Below, in pieces: positions 54,598 to 64,000 of a DNA stretch of 64,000 bases. This DNA comes from Mauremys mutica (lineage: Eukaryota; Chordata; Testudines; Geoemydidae): assembly GCF_020497125.1 (NCBI RefSeq), contig NC_059075.1:32772003-32836002 (forward strand). The letters run 5' to 3'. The notes below the pieces were generated by a model. It saw only the letters and a program-made list of their open reading frames with translations, had not been told where the DNA came from and did not search any database. Each line of letters opens with the position of its first letter. Position 1 is the stretch's first letter. A program made the position numbers and the translations under genes.

Positions 54598-55589
54598 GCT
54601 CTGTCTTTAGCCTTCTGTATGCTTTCGTCTAGCAGAACTTGGTTTGGCATGGCAAGTGCCAAGTGTACTCTTAAGACCAAAAAGAATCCATTCTGCAATT
54701 TTTGAAAAATGGTCCAGACTTTCTCAAGTTGCAGAGAGTGGGTTTTTTTGGTTTGTTTGTTTTTTATCCTTATTTGGATTTTAGTTGTCTGATGATTTTG
54801 TCTGAGTAGCTCAAGAGTGGCTTTTCTCTTAGCGAAATTTCCTTAGAAACTTGTGCGTAAGCTAAATTTGAAGAAAGTAGGTTGTAATTAAATTATTACT
54901 GATTGTCTCTGTAAGGGTTTTTATAAAGTCCTTCATCATAGTGGTATCTGCGTCTGTATCTTATCCATTCTTTAGGGTGAATAATTGTTTTCCCTATGGT
55001 GGCTGGAAGGTCTTTGTACAGCAGCTAGCACAGTGGGGTCCTGGTCCATGAGTGAGGCTTCTAGAGACCTTTTTATAGAAATACAGACAATACTAATAGA
55101 TGCATCATATAACCATTAAGATGGCCCTTCTATATTTCACAATTATGGCTGGTTGGAAAAACTGTGATGGAATCACTTTCCATTGAAATAAAAAAAAGTG
55201 TTGCAAAATTGTGTTGATTTTGCCAGAATTTTGTTTTGAAGAAAAATGGTGGTGGGAGGAGGGTTGTCCACATGGCCTGATAAGTGCTTTATAAAAGTCT
55301 GATGATATTTTTTGAATAAAATTAAAGGTGGACAATTCAAAACTGAACTTTTCTGTGCCATGTGTGTCCTAAGACTGTGGAATTAGCTGCCACTGGGAAT
55401 TATTGAGGCCAAGAAATTAGCAAGATTGGAAAAGGCATTTTGTCTTGGTATGGATAAACTACAGAATATCCAGAATTGTAGTAGTTACTACTGACACATT
55501 TTGGAAGGAATACTAAACCTCATACTTCAGGATTGAGACAAGATCGCTAAATATTAGAGATTAGGATGTGACCTAAAATGGGGGCAGAT
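54598..55589. other. intronic sequence with an old-SINE-like tail
   Basis: Non-coding. About 54950-55085 (TGTACAGCAGCTAGCACAGT, GGGGTCCTGGTCCATGAGTG, AATACAGACAATACTAATAG) parallels 52735-52835. No gene is seen. Confidence 0.4.
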
Positions 55590-56060
55590 TAGCCCAGCAC
55601 GTTTTTTTTGCAGCCACGACAGCGCTCTGCGCGGTGATTGTGGCGGGGATGGGGAAAAGCAGCAGCCCCTTCCCTCCCTGTTGCTCCTGGATGCACTGCT
55701 ATGGTGTTTGCTGGTGCTGTCCGCAGGGGTTGGCACTCTGCCCCGCCTCTGGAGACACATGGAGCACAACACCAGAGGAATGCAGGTGGCTGGTGGGTTC
55801 CCAATCCACCTTCCAGGGGGTGGTGGGGCCTGGTCTTGGGTTTCAATGGTGGGGCGTTGGGCTCCAGTTGTGGGGCTTCAAGCTTCAGCCTTAGGGTGGG
55901 ACTCCCCACGCACCCCTTCATTGCCTCAGCCCCACTGCCTTCCCCCACCCCAGTGCTCCAACCTCCCTTCTGCAGCCTCACACCCTAGGCCCTCTTTGCT
56001 CCTTGCCTCTTGACCACAGCACCCCCCCGACCACTGGACTGTTCGGCTCTGGTTAAATCC
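55590..56060. repeat. GC-rich unassigned repeat-like block
   Basis: A sharply GC-rich island in AT-rich intron, with open frames on several strands that are low-complexity (Pro/Gly/Trp-rich) and mutually overlapping. It resembles the GC-rich cores of the hAT elements in this window, but no termini or target duplication were found. Confidence 0.35.
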
Positions 56061-56284
56061 CCCCAAATATAGAAGTTAAACTATGCTGTTTAGGTCTAGT
56101 AAAGAATAGAGATAAGTGTGCATTATTTTTAATTGAGTCTACTAAACAAAAAACAAACAAAAATACTTATATAAATTGCAGTGATTTGGATGTGTATATT
56201 TATTTGTTTTTCCTAAAGTTAATTAAGTATGTTAGGAAAAAGTGTCAGAGCAGCCACCAGCAAGAGTTTGTGGCTGCACTCTGA

Positions 56285-56455
56285 GGCCACCAATTTTTTT
56301 TTTTTTTTGTGAGAACCCCTGGATTAGCCCATGTCTAACTATGGTGGGGGTTTTATGCCTTCCTCTGAACCACCTGGTGCCAGCCACTGAGAGACAGGAT
56401 ACTGGAGTATATGGACTGGTCTGATCCAGTCTGGATATTCTTATGTTCCTATATT
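56285..56455 (+). mobile_element. LINE 3' end fragment
   Basis: GGTGCCAGCCACTGAGAGAC, TATGGACTGGTCTGATCCAG and ATTCTTATGTTCCTATATTC follow the 3' end of a CR1/L3-related LINE, with TTCTTATGTTC-type terminal repeats. Confidence 0.6.
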
Positions 56456-57416
56456 CCTTTGTTCTCTGTTACCGGTGTTCCCTTTTATTGGCTTTCCATG
56501 AACATTCTGCTGAGCAAACATTTGTTCCCGAGAACATTTTACAAGAATACTTGTGCAATATGTCTTCACCTGAATGTTTGTGCCAGATATGTTCATGTGG
56601 CCATCTAAAAAGCTGCCTTTTGTGAGTAGAGAGCAAAAATTTTACTGTGTGGTGAAAGTGACTTACGTACAGTGCAAAACAGCAAATATTTGAAGCTGTA
56701 GTCATGGTGAATAGTTTACAAGAAACCCATAGGCTGAAGTATGTTTGCATAACCCATTTGATTAGCAAACAAATTAGTAAAACTCACTTTGTTCATGGAT
56801 AATCTGTGAACAGAGAAAGAGGCTAAATTTGAATAAGCCTTTTGTAGTGAATAATTCTTCTGGCTTTGCTCCTAATAGTGAGAACTGTTAGACTATGAAT
56901 ATATTTTTTTCCTAGGGGAAGTTAAAGAAACCCTATTGCTACAGAACTTTTAATTTACACTACTTTCTCCACTTTAACGGCCTGGTCTACTCAAGCAGAG
57001 GTATAGAGGAAATTTCATAAGAGGTTTTTTTCTTTTCCTCTTCTGGTTCAACCATTATCCGGTCCATTTTTTTAAATCACCAAAACCTCCTTTTTACACT
57101 TAGATGTACTCCTGAATTATGTATCTTAACTAGTTAGGACTAGCCTTAAAATTTTCAACGTGTCACAGCCCATTCTTCTCTCTAATAAAAAATGTAAATA
57201 CCTGTTGGTAGGCTTGCTGCAATGTGATGGTAATTTTCGGTTTGGTTTGGTTTTTGTCCCCACTCCACCCCCCCGCCTCGCCCCACATGTAAAACATCAT
57301 TTGTTTGGGAACCTTTAAGATTGCTACATAGAGTTTATTCATAAAAGGGGACAATTGCCCTAAATTACGCTTTTGCACTCTGACAAAGCAACTGAGTAGC
57401 CAGCATTTATTGGTTA
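56456..57416. other. intronic sequence, nothing recognised
   Basis: AT-rich non-coding sequence without recognisable features. Confidence 0.4.
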
Positions 57417-57424
57417 GCTTAGCA

Positions 57425-58667
57425 CACGGTGGCACGCGAGCTGATTTTTAATGGCACGCCGAGGTCCCAGCCGCCGGCCCCACTCAACCCTCCACCAGCC
57501 TGGGTGAACAGAACCGCAGGCTGGCAGTGGGCTGAGCAGGCCAGCAGCTGAGACCCCGGCTGGCAAGGGGCCAGCAGCCGGAGTGGAAACCCAGCCAGAA
57601 CCCAGAGCCGGCCGATGCTGGGGCGCAGCGCATGACGCACTCCCAGCTTGGGGGGCTGCTGGCTGCCGGAACTCTCCTGCAGGCTGGTGCTGGTGGCCGA
57701 AGCAGCAGGCAGTCAGGCAAGTGAAAGGGGCCGGCGGGAGGCGCGGTGGAGGTGTCCGCGTCCCAGCCTGTCCTGCTGCCACTCTCTCACCACTGTGGCT
57801 GGGCGTGCCGTCCCTGCAGCCCCTGGGGGAAGGGAGTGGCAGGCCAGAGGGTCTTCTGCAGGGCCGGCTCCAGCGTTTTTGCCGCCCAGTGCAGAAAAAA
57901 AAAAAGCCGCAATCTGCGGCAGCTCTACCGCCGCCACTTCGGCGGCTGGTCCTTCCCTCAGTGAGGGACCCGCCGCCAAAGAGCCGGACTCCCCCCCCCG
58001 CCCCCCCGTTGGCCGCTCCCCTGGTCTTCTTCCGCCGCCCCCCATTTGCCTGCAGATGCAGTGCCCTCACACAGCTGGCCCACAGCTCCCTTGGCAGAAA
58101 CAGGAACAGCATGGGGCAGGGACCCATCCAGGTAACCCGGCCACAACTGGGACTGTCCCAGGCCAGCCCCAAGTCCCCGTCCCCCCGGGACTTCCCCCTA
58201 AACCCCCCAACCTCCTGCCCTGAACCCCTCACGCCACCCAACCCTGACTCCTACACCCCCATGCTCCCAGCCCTGACTCCTGCACCATCCACATCCCCAG
58301 CCCCTGCCCCCCGCCAGCTGGTATCCAGACTTCCAGCCCCGCTCAGCCCACTGCTGGCCTGGGGTACCAGCAGCCAGCCCGGGGCTCTGCTCTGGCCTCA
58401 GCCACTCCCTGCTGTGGCGCACATTGGAAAATTCAGCAAGGAAAGGGATCACACTAAACTGATAAGATCGGCATTTTAATTTTATTTTAAATGAAGCTTC
58501 TTAAATATTTTAAAAACCTTATTTACTTTAAATACAACAATAATATTAAGACTTATAGAGAGAGACCTTCTAAAAACATTAAAATGTATTGCCGGCACAC
58601 GAAACCTTAAATTAGAGTGAATAAATGAAGACTCGGCACACCACTTCTGAAAGGTTGCCGACCCCTG
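57425..58667 (-). mobile_element. hAT non-autonomous element (CAGGGGTCGGCAACC family), copy 2
   Basis: On the minus strand it starts CAGGGGTCGGCAACCTTTCA (58667 downward) and ends with a decayed terminus near 57425. Flanked by a perfect 8-bp duplication GCTTAGCA (57417-57424, 58668-58675). Same family as 48441-49737 in opposite orientation. The centre is GC-rich and holds part of another hAT-like repeat from about 57860. Confidence 0.85.
57860..58110 (+). mobile_element. possible nested hAT-like fragment
   Basis: CAGGGCCGGCTCCAGCGTTT at 57861 is a hAT-like left terminus, followed by a GC-rich segment rich in CCGCCGCC. The right terminus was not found, so the end is a guess. Confidence 0.4.
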
Positions 58668-58675
58668 GCTTAGCA

Positions 58676-59797
58676 TTTGGGATCAAATCCACAAGATACC
58701 ACTTTACTGGCTAAAGCTACAAACAAATCTGATCACTACCTCCAGTTGTTCTGCATATTAAACCCATTTAATTTATTGGTGGGTTCTGGATATATGATGA
58801 TTGTCTCTATGAAAGTAAGTTTAGTTTTTGTTGACATACACCGTTCACTTTGAGTTAGAGTTGGAGCGCTTTCTAGAAGATAGGCTATCGTTCAAACAGA
58901 AGTTATTGGCCTGTTGCAGAAATTATTGGGTGAGTTTCAGTGGCCTGTGTAATGGTCTCTCTTGTCCCTTAAAAAAAAATCTATTACTTTATATGCCTAA
59001 ATTGTTGGGGGCGGGGAGGGGGAGGGAATCAAACCTGGAAGTGGCCACCCAGGGAACTAGCAAAAACTGATTGTCCAGTACAGACAAAGTTGCTAAAATG
59101 TATGGTGATATTTTAAACTGTCCATTAGGCCAAGGAGTTACTGGCTGGAGTTAGTCCTGGATGAACGCTTCTGTGAAGAGTAAATGACAGTATTTCTAGT
59201 GTTAGTTTTCTTTTAGTTGTAGTAGTGAATTTAGGGGGTTTTTTGTTTTTTTTTTAACCTTGGATTTAATCTGGATTAGCAAATAGAACAAAAATGTGAA
59301 CAACAACAAAAATTACCTTTATTTATATATCTCTTTCCTGAAAGTGTGTGTGTTTTTGGTGTTTCCCCCCCTACCAGCTGCCTAATCACAAGCAAAATTC
59401 ATAGCAGTTCATTAAATCTAGTATTTTAGGTCTCTCTTAATTGCTACTTAGTCTGTATGAAAGTGTCCCTTTGGTTAGTTGCTTTGCATATGAAAGATAA
59501 GCAAAACCAGTTTTCTCAGGAGATGACAAAATAAATAAAACAAGTAATTAAAGTTAGATCATTGTCTAAACTTAAGGGAATTAACAACAAACAAAGCTGC
59601 AGGAGCAGGGAGTTTGTTTTTCAGATTTTGCTTGTAAGTATAATGTTGAAGTGTTTCTATAAAATGCTGCTGTGCGTGACCTGGCTGGAGGGCCAAGCCA
59701 TGAAGAGAGAGCAGCCAAGCCACGCAGAGAGAACACCCCACGGCCCAGAGAGGGAGAACTGGGCAGCGGGGAGGCGAACAAGCAACAGAATGGGGCG
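58676..59797. other. intronic sequence, nothing recognised
   Basis: Mostly AT-rich non-coding sequence. It becomes purine-rich and GC-richer from about 59680 next to the coding-like relic on the minus strand. Confidence 0.4.
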
Positions 59798-60534
59798 TCA
59801 GACCTGGAAGGAGCTAATCCCTGGAGCAGCCAGGGGGAGGCCCCCAGTGGTGAAAGTACCCAGTGACGGTTGGTGATCAGAATCTACATAAGGACCATTG
59901 ACAGAAAGCCACATCTTCTTTCTTAATTCTGCCAGGGTAAGGGCAGTTGTTACAACAGACTGTACTATGCTCTGATACCTTTCAGCTCCAGACTGAATTA
60001 CAGTAGCAGTTAAACAGCTGGACTCAGTAAGGCATTTTAGGTCCAGCTGCTGTAGAATCTGATCAACCTGTCCGTGTGTCTGCTTGGAGATGAGGGGGAG
60101 TGAGGAAACTGCTGGATTTTGTCCCCCCACTCTTGCAACTGCAAGACAAGAGCTGTATAAACTTGAGGGTACAAACAGGTTGGATGGTGCCCCTTCTATA
60201 AACACAGGTGCTTTTTTTTTGACAGGCATGTGTTGTTGGCCATTGTGGATTTGGTGTAAAAAAATCTGGTGTATAAACCTAAACCCTGTTTGTTTAACGG
60301 TTAGTTTAACTGAGAATGAAAGAGGTAAGCAGTCTACTAACTCTTAGCCTGATGTGCTGGTTCCTGGGAGACTTGGAGAAAAAGTTCTGACCCATCTTCA
60401 GCAGGAGCTACCAAGCACATAGCTGAATTGGTGCTAAACCACAAGTGAAGAAAGGGCTCCTGCAGTTTGACCACTGTGTCTTCAGACTCAGCTAACTGAC
60501 TTCCAGGGTATGGAACTAAAAACCTTTTCTGCAC
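59798..60534 (-). pseudogene. unassigned coding-like relic
   Basis: Two minus-strand open frames in succession (60337-60534, then 59798-60229) have ordinary, non-low-complexity amino-acid composition, with pieces such as LQEPFLHLWFSTNSAMCL, LDLKCLTESSCLTATVI and VVTTALTLAELRKKMWL. Stops and a frame change separate them. I cannot assign a family. A decayed retroelement protein is possible, and an endogenous-retrovirus origin is only a guess. It does not look like a host exon, because no splice-site-bounded segment stands out. Confidence 0.3.
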
Positions 60535-61269
60535 AAGAACTTACACTATTGCCATTACTAGCACATTTGTGCCATTGTGGACAGCTGCTGTAATACGTGT
60601 ACTGCCCTTTTTTTTCCTTTCAGTGTCAACTCAAACACACTGACTTTTTCTCCAATCTATTCCTAGACTGGAGAATGGGGATAGAGAGAAGAAATTCCTC
60701 CTGTGGAGTTTCCTAGTTTTCCTTTGAGGGGAGGAGGGCAGGGGTGGTTAAGTATGGGGGAGTAGGGCTTACCTGCACAAAAGCATTGGTGTTGCCTTTT
60801 TAAAGCAGCTGCTCCCCAGATCTTTGCCTCTGCAGTGGCTCCTTGGGGTTCACTATCAGTGAAGCTCCTGCGGGAGCTGTAGTTTCAGGGGCTTCTCCTT
60901 ACTGCCTGAAGCTCTCCGTGTTAGGGTTCCATACGATGGAAGGAGAAAGTAAGGGGGGGGGGTTGTTGGGTGGGTTTTTAAATGTTTGCAATTTCGGCCT
61001 CAGCCTACCTGCCTAGAGATGTACAGGGAGTCTGGAGGTGTAATGCAAGAGTTGCACTTGAACCTTGTGGGGCTCCTTCTATGGGTATCAACATATTACA
61101 GAGATGATCTTAACTCACCCCATCCACCAGATTCTTGTTTTGTCCTTCAATTCTGAGATTGGAGGAAACACTAGAGCCCTATATTTCAAAGCTAAAATTA
61201 TGCTTAGACTCTTAATGTGCCAGTCTGCAGCCCTTAGTCTGCCAGAACTCCCATGAAAGTCAGTCAGTT
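60535..61269. other. intronic sequence, nothing recognised
   Basis: Non-coding sequence with a 10-base poly(G) run near 60953-60962. No gene or repeat is recognised. Confidence 0.4.
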
Positions 61270-61277
61270 GTGCTGAC

Positions 61278-62035
61278 TAGAGGTCTGCTCAGGCCAAATT
61301 TTTTAGGCCCAACCCAGACCCAAGCCCAAGAGGGTTGAGTCATTTTATGACCTGATCTCTCTTCCCCTCCTCTTCCCCCCCCCCCCCCGAACCAGAATCA
61401 TTGCCACCTCCTACCCATGCACCAGCTCTCCTCCTCCTTCTGCCTGTGGGATCAGTGTGGCGGTGGCTGCATGCACTGCTCCTGCTGCCTGCCACCTCTT
61501 GTTGTGCCATGTGCACTGTGGAACGAGAGGCACTGTGACTGCAGCTCAGTTGGCGCACTCACTCAGGGTACGTCTTCACTACCTGCCGGATCGGCGGGTA
61601 GCAATCGATTTCTCGGAGTTCGATATATCGCGTCTCATCTAGACGCGATATATCGAACCCCGAACGTGCTCCTGTCGACTCCGGAACTCCACCAACGCGA
61701 ATGGCGGTACGGAGTCGACATGGGGAGCCGCGGACGTCGATCCCGCGCCGTGAGGACGGTAAGTAATTCGAGCTAAGGTACTTTGACTTCAGCTACGCTA
61801 TTCACGTAGCTGAAGTTGCGTACCTTAGATCGACCCCCCCCCAACCCCTAGTGTAGACCAGACCTCAGTCAGCAGCAGCCAGCAGGACAGGGGCACGTAG
61901 CTGCTGCAGTGCTGACCCTGCAGGTGGGAGGAGGAGAGCCAACCCAAGCCTGAGAGGATCCGTTTGTTTTCTTACCCGACCTGACCCAATTTGTTTTCGG
62001 GTTCTGTTGAGTTCTGGTCAGGTAGCAGGGCTCTA
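61278..62035. mobile_element. hAT-like element (TAGAG termini) hosting a nested MITE
   Basis: The left end TAGAGGTCTGC and right end GCAGGGCTCTA are inverted. The flanks GTGCTGAC (61270-61277) and GTTCTGAC (62036-62043) are an 8-bp duplication with one mismatch. Subterminal CCCAACCCAGACCC and ACCCGACCTGACCC are related. The MITE at 61566-61864 is inserted inside. Confidence 0.75.
61566..61864. mobile_element. Harbinger-like MITE with ATATCGCG palindrome, copy 2
   Basis: The ends GGGTACGTCTTCACTACC and TAGTGTAGACCAGACC are flanked by TCA (61563-61565, 61865-61867). The palindrome around TTCGATATATCGCG / CGCGATATATCGAA is better preserved than in the copy at 37114-37394. Nested in the hAT-like element at 61278-62035. 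Confidence 0.85.
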
Positions 62036-62043
62036 GTTCTGAC

Positions 62044-63255
62044 TTAGAGCTGGGATCAAGACGTAGATTGGCTGTGAATTGCCAAGATAGCCTTTGTAGA
62101 TGGGAGTTTTCCATTGCAGAAAAGCTAATTCTGTTCTGTTGCTGGCTGGGTAATGGTCACCTCTGATATGGCTTCAGTGACAGAAGTCACTTGTTCCTTC
62201 TTGGCACCTACCCGCAAATACAGTCATTAGCTAAAGGCTAGAAAGCAGTTTTTTAAAAGCTCTTTTTTATATTCACCAGGAATTGAACTCTAAATATTTA
62301 ATAAACTAAGACTTCCCCATACTGCTTAGATTCTGTCACACCAATAATTCCTTTAAGCTGTCTTGTATCTACTACTCTCAAAGGTTTCTAGGACAGTTTA
62401 TGTTCCTTTCCATTCTCTTAATTACCAAGTCAAACTTTAGAACAATGTGTGTGTGTGTTTTCATTAGTCTCCTTCAGCCATTCTAAGAATATGTGCACAG
62501 AGGCTGGGCAAAATGCACAGGCGTGCAGTGCCCCTCACCCGACTCAGCACTGTGTGTGCTGCGCATGCAGATCACTGGCTAAATTTTTTGGAACCCCTGT
62601 ATCAACAGTTAAGTGATTCTTTAGCTCTACAAAATCTTGCTGCTCAAGCTGTGAGATTTAAAGACAAAATGCTTCCTGCTAATTATTAACAGTTACTCTG
62701 TAAGAACAGATTCATTATAGGGGCACTGAACTCTGGCACGCTGCCCTTTTCAGCACCTGAACAATGCGAAAGGGAGGGGGAAGAAATAGCAAGAGAAACT
62801 GGAGTGCTGGCACCAATTAGTCCTGAGATTACTAAAAGAGGATTGCAATTTCAAGGCCAAAAAAGAGTAGGGAGTGGGTAAAAGGATTTGAAATGAGATT
62901 ATAGGACCTAAAAGCGCCTTTCTTTTGTTAGGGTAATAATTCAACAGTTTTGCTCAAGCCAGTGAGACAATCCAGTTTAGGGACTGAAGCGGGAGATCGA
63001 TGTCCTGTTGCTTTTGAGATCCTTAAAAGAAAAAAAAAACACAAAAAACCTAAGTTGATCCCCAGTTGCATTTGTAGTGCTTCCAACAAACAAACAGAAA
63101 CATGGAGGAACACTATCTGCCCATCAAAGGGCATGCTGTTTTTAAAGAAAGGTTTACTTGGATTTCTTAAGAGAAGCCAAGATTGTACTTCATGAAGGAA
63201 GATGTATTAAACTTTCTCACTTTCTTGGGAAGAACTGTCTTAATGGTGGTTACTA
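62044..63255. other. intronic sequence, nothing recognised
   Basis: Non-coding sequence with a short TG run near 62447-62458. No gene or repeat is recognised. Confidence 0.4.
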
Positions 63256-63264
63256 GATGGATGT

Positions 63265-63480
63265 CTGCACCATAGGTGCCAACTCTGTGGGTGCTCCAGA
63301 AAAAACTAGCAGGTGTTCAGCACCCACTGGCAGCCCCGCAGATCAGCTCGTCCCCTGCACCTCCAGCACCTGCCACAATCAGCTCTTTAGCGGTGTGCAG
63401 GAGGTGCTGTGGGGGTGGGGGAGGAGCTGGGACAGGAAGAGGGGGGGCGGGGGGCAGGAAGGTGTCAACAGGGTTTTAAT
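63265..63480 (+). mobile_element. truncated hAT-like repeat fragment
   Basis: CACCATAGGTGCCAACTCTG followed by GTGGGTGCTCCAGAAA, CAGGTGTTCAGCACCCACTG and a GC-rich segment is the left part of a GC-cored repeat. The right terminus is absent, so the limits are approximate. Confidence 0.5.
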
Positions 63481-64000
63481 GCAAACAGTGAGAACATGTA
63501 CAGGTCAAGAAACTTTAAGCTCTTGTTCTTGTGCAATATGTGGGAGAAGCCAACTTTGTTTAATAAAAATTTAGCTGTAAAGAGCCCCCTGTTGAGGTGT
63601 TAAAGGTGCTACACAATGACCATAAACATTCTAAAGTACAATGAAAAAGGATTCACCATAGAAGTCAGTGGGGGGTGGGGGGAGAAGAGACTGTAACAAA
63701 TATAGGCAGTCTGGGGTAATAAAATCTCTTAGTAATGGGGTGGAGATGGGGCAGGGGGAAGTTTGAAAGGCGGAAAGGATGAACTGAGGTGGTATTTCAA
63801 GGGCAGTTCTTTCCATCCGCCAAGACGTGTTGTGGCTAGAGAATGATTTCCATACTGTAAAACGTGGGCATAGGTGAGGCACAATTTGTACTGACTTATA
63901 TTACAGTGGTGGAATCTCAAAAAGTGTCTGACTGCATGTACTGGTTGGAGTGAGGCTTGGAGAAGGTCCCTAATACATATAGGTGGCTGCCTGAATTGTT
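63481..64000. other. intronic sequence to the window end, nothing recognised
   Basis: Non-coding sequence. Short open frames on the minus strand (63631-63920) have no recognisable features. Confidence 0.4.

Noticed and set aside
57414..58479. Open frames of 275 and 298 codons on opposite strands
   Set aside because: They lie inside the GC-rich core of the hAT element at 57425-58667, cross a nested repeat start, and show no domain.
44245..64000. A second FOXN3 exon downstream
   Set aside because: I looked for segments coding for the residues expected after the linker and found none with splice sites. It is probably beyond the window.

Overview
This is a stretch of vertebrate nuclear DNA, most likely from a cryptodiran (hidden-necked) turtle. 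It is AT-rich intronic sequence dense in transposable elements. The turtle call rests on a tRNA-derived SINE with a CR1-like tail (17086-17256 forward, 4993-5174 reverse) that matches what I know of the cryptodiran Cry I / tortoise Pol III SINE family. CR1 LINEs, DIRS and Harbinger elements and many hAT repeats fit the same picture. No species can be named from sequence alone.

Host gene: the only host coding sequence I recognise is one 137-nt exon at 44108-44244 (+). It encodes the end of the forkhead domain and the start of the following linker of FOXN3, with clean splice sites. Everything else would then be FOXN3 intron: at least 44 kb before the exon and 20 kb after it. No second exon was recognised.

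Layout. 0.6-1.8 kb: a CR1 LINE (-) split by a Harbinger-type MITE. 1.9-5.67 kb: the 5' part of a Ty3/gypsy-like retrotransposon, with an LTR (itself split by an 1175-bp hAT element with an 8-bp target duplication), a primer-binding-site-like sequence, and a broken PNMA-like gag with a zinc knuckle, interrupted by a SINE. 5.67-11.81 kb: a structurally complete DIRS retrotransposon, with inverted terminal repeats, an internal complementary region, an Arg/Ser-rich gag, RT/RNase H and a tyrosine recombinase; gag and recombinase carry frameshifts. 12-17 kb: a MITE relic, a CR1 split by a hAT, and a SINE. 17.36-21.39 kb: a PIF/Harbinger DNA transposon with 33-bp identical terminal inverted repeats, an intact DDE transposase (+), a two-exon Myb/SANT-like gene (-), and a third two-exon gene (+) lying wholly inside the intron of the Myb-like gene. 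A related MITE lies 25 bp downstream. 22-64 kb: intron with Penelope-like fragments carrying hammerhead-ribozyme-like cores, a 1-kb foldback element, MIR SINEs, many hAT and Harbinger MITEs with recognisable target duplications, a CR1 3' portion, and the FOXN3 exon.

The most interesting item is the nested third gene of the Harbinger element (19889-20365). It has a start codon placed exactly at a splice donor, a good acceptor, a 100-codon second exon and a poly(A) signal. I do not recognise the protein.
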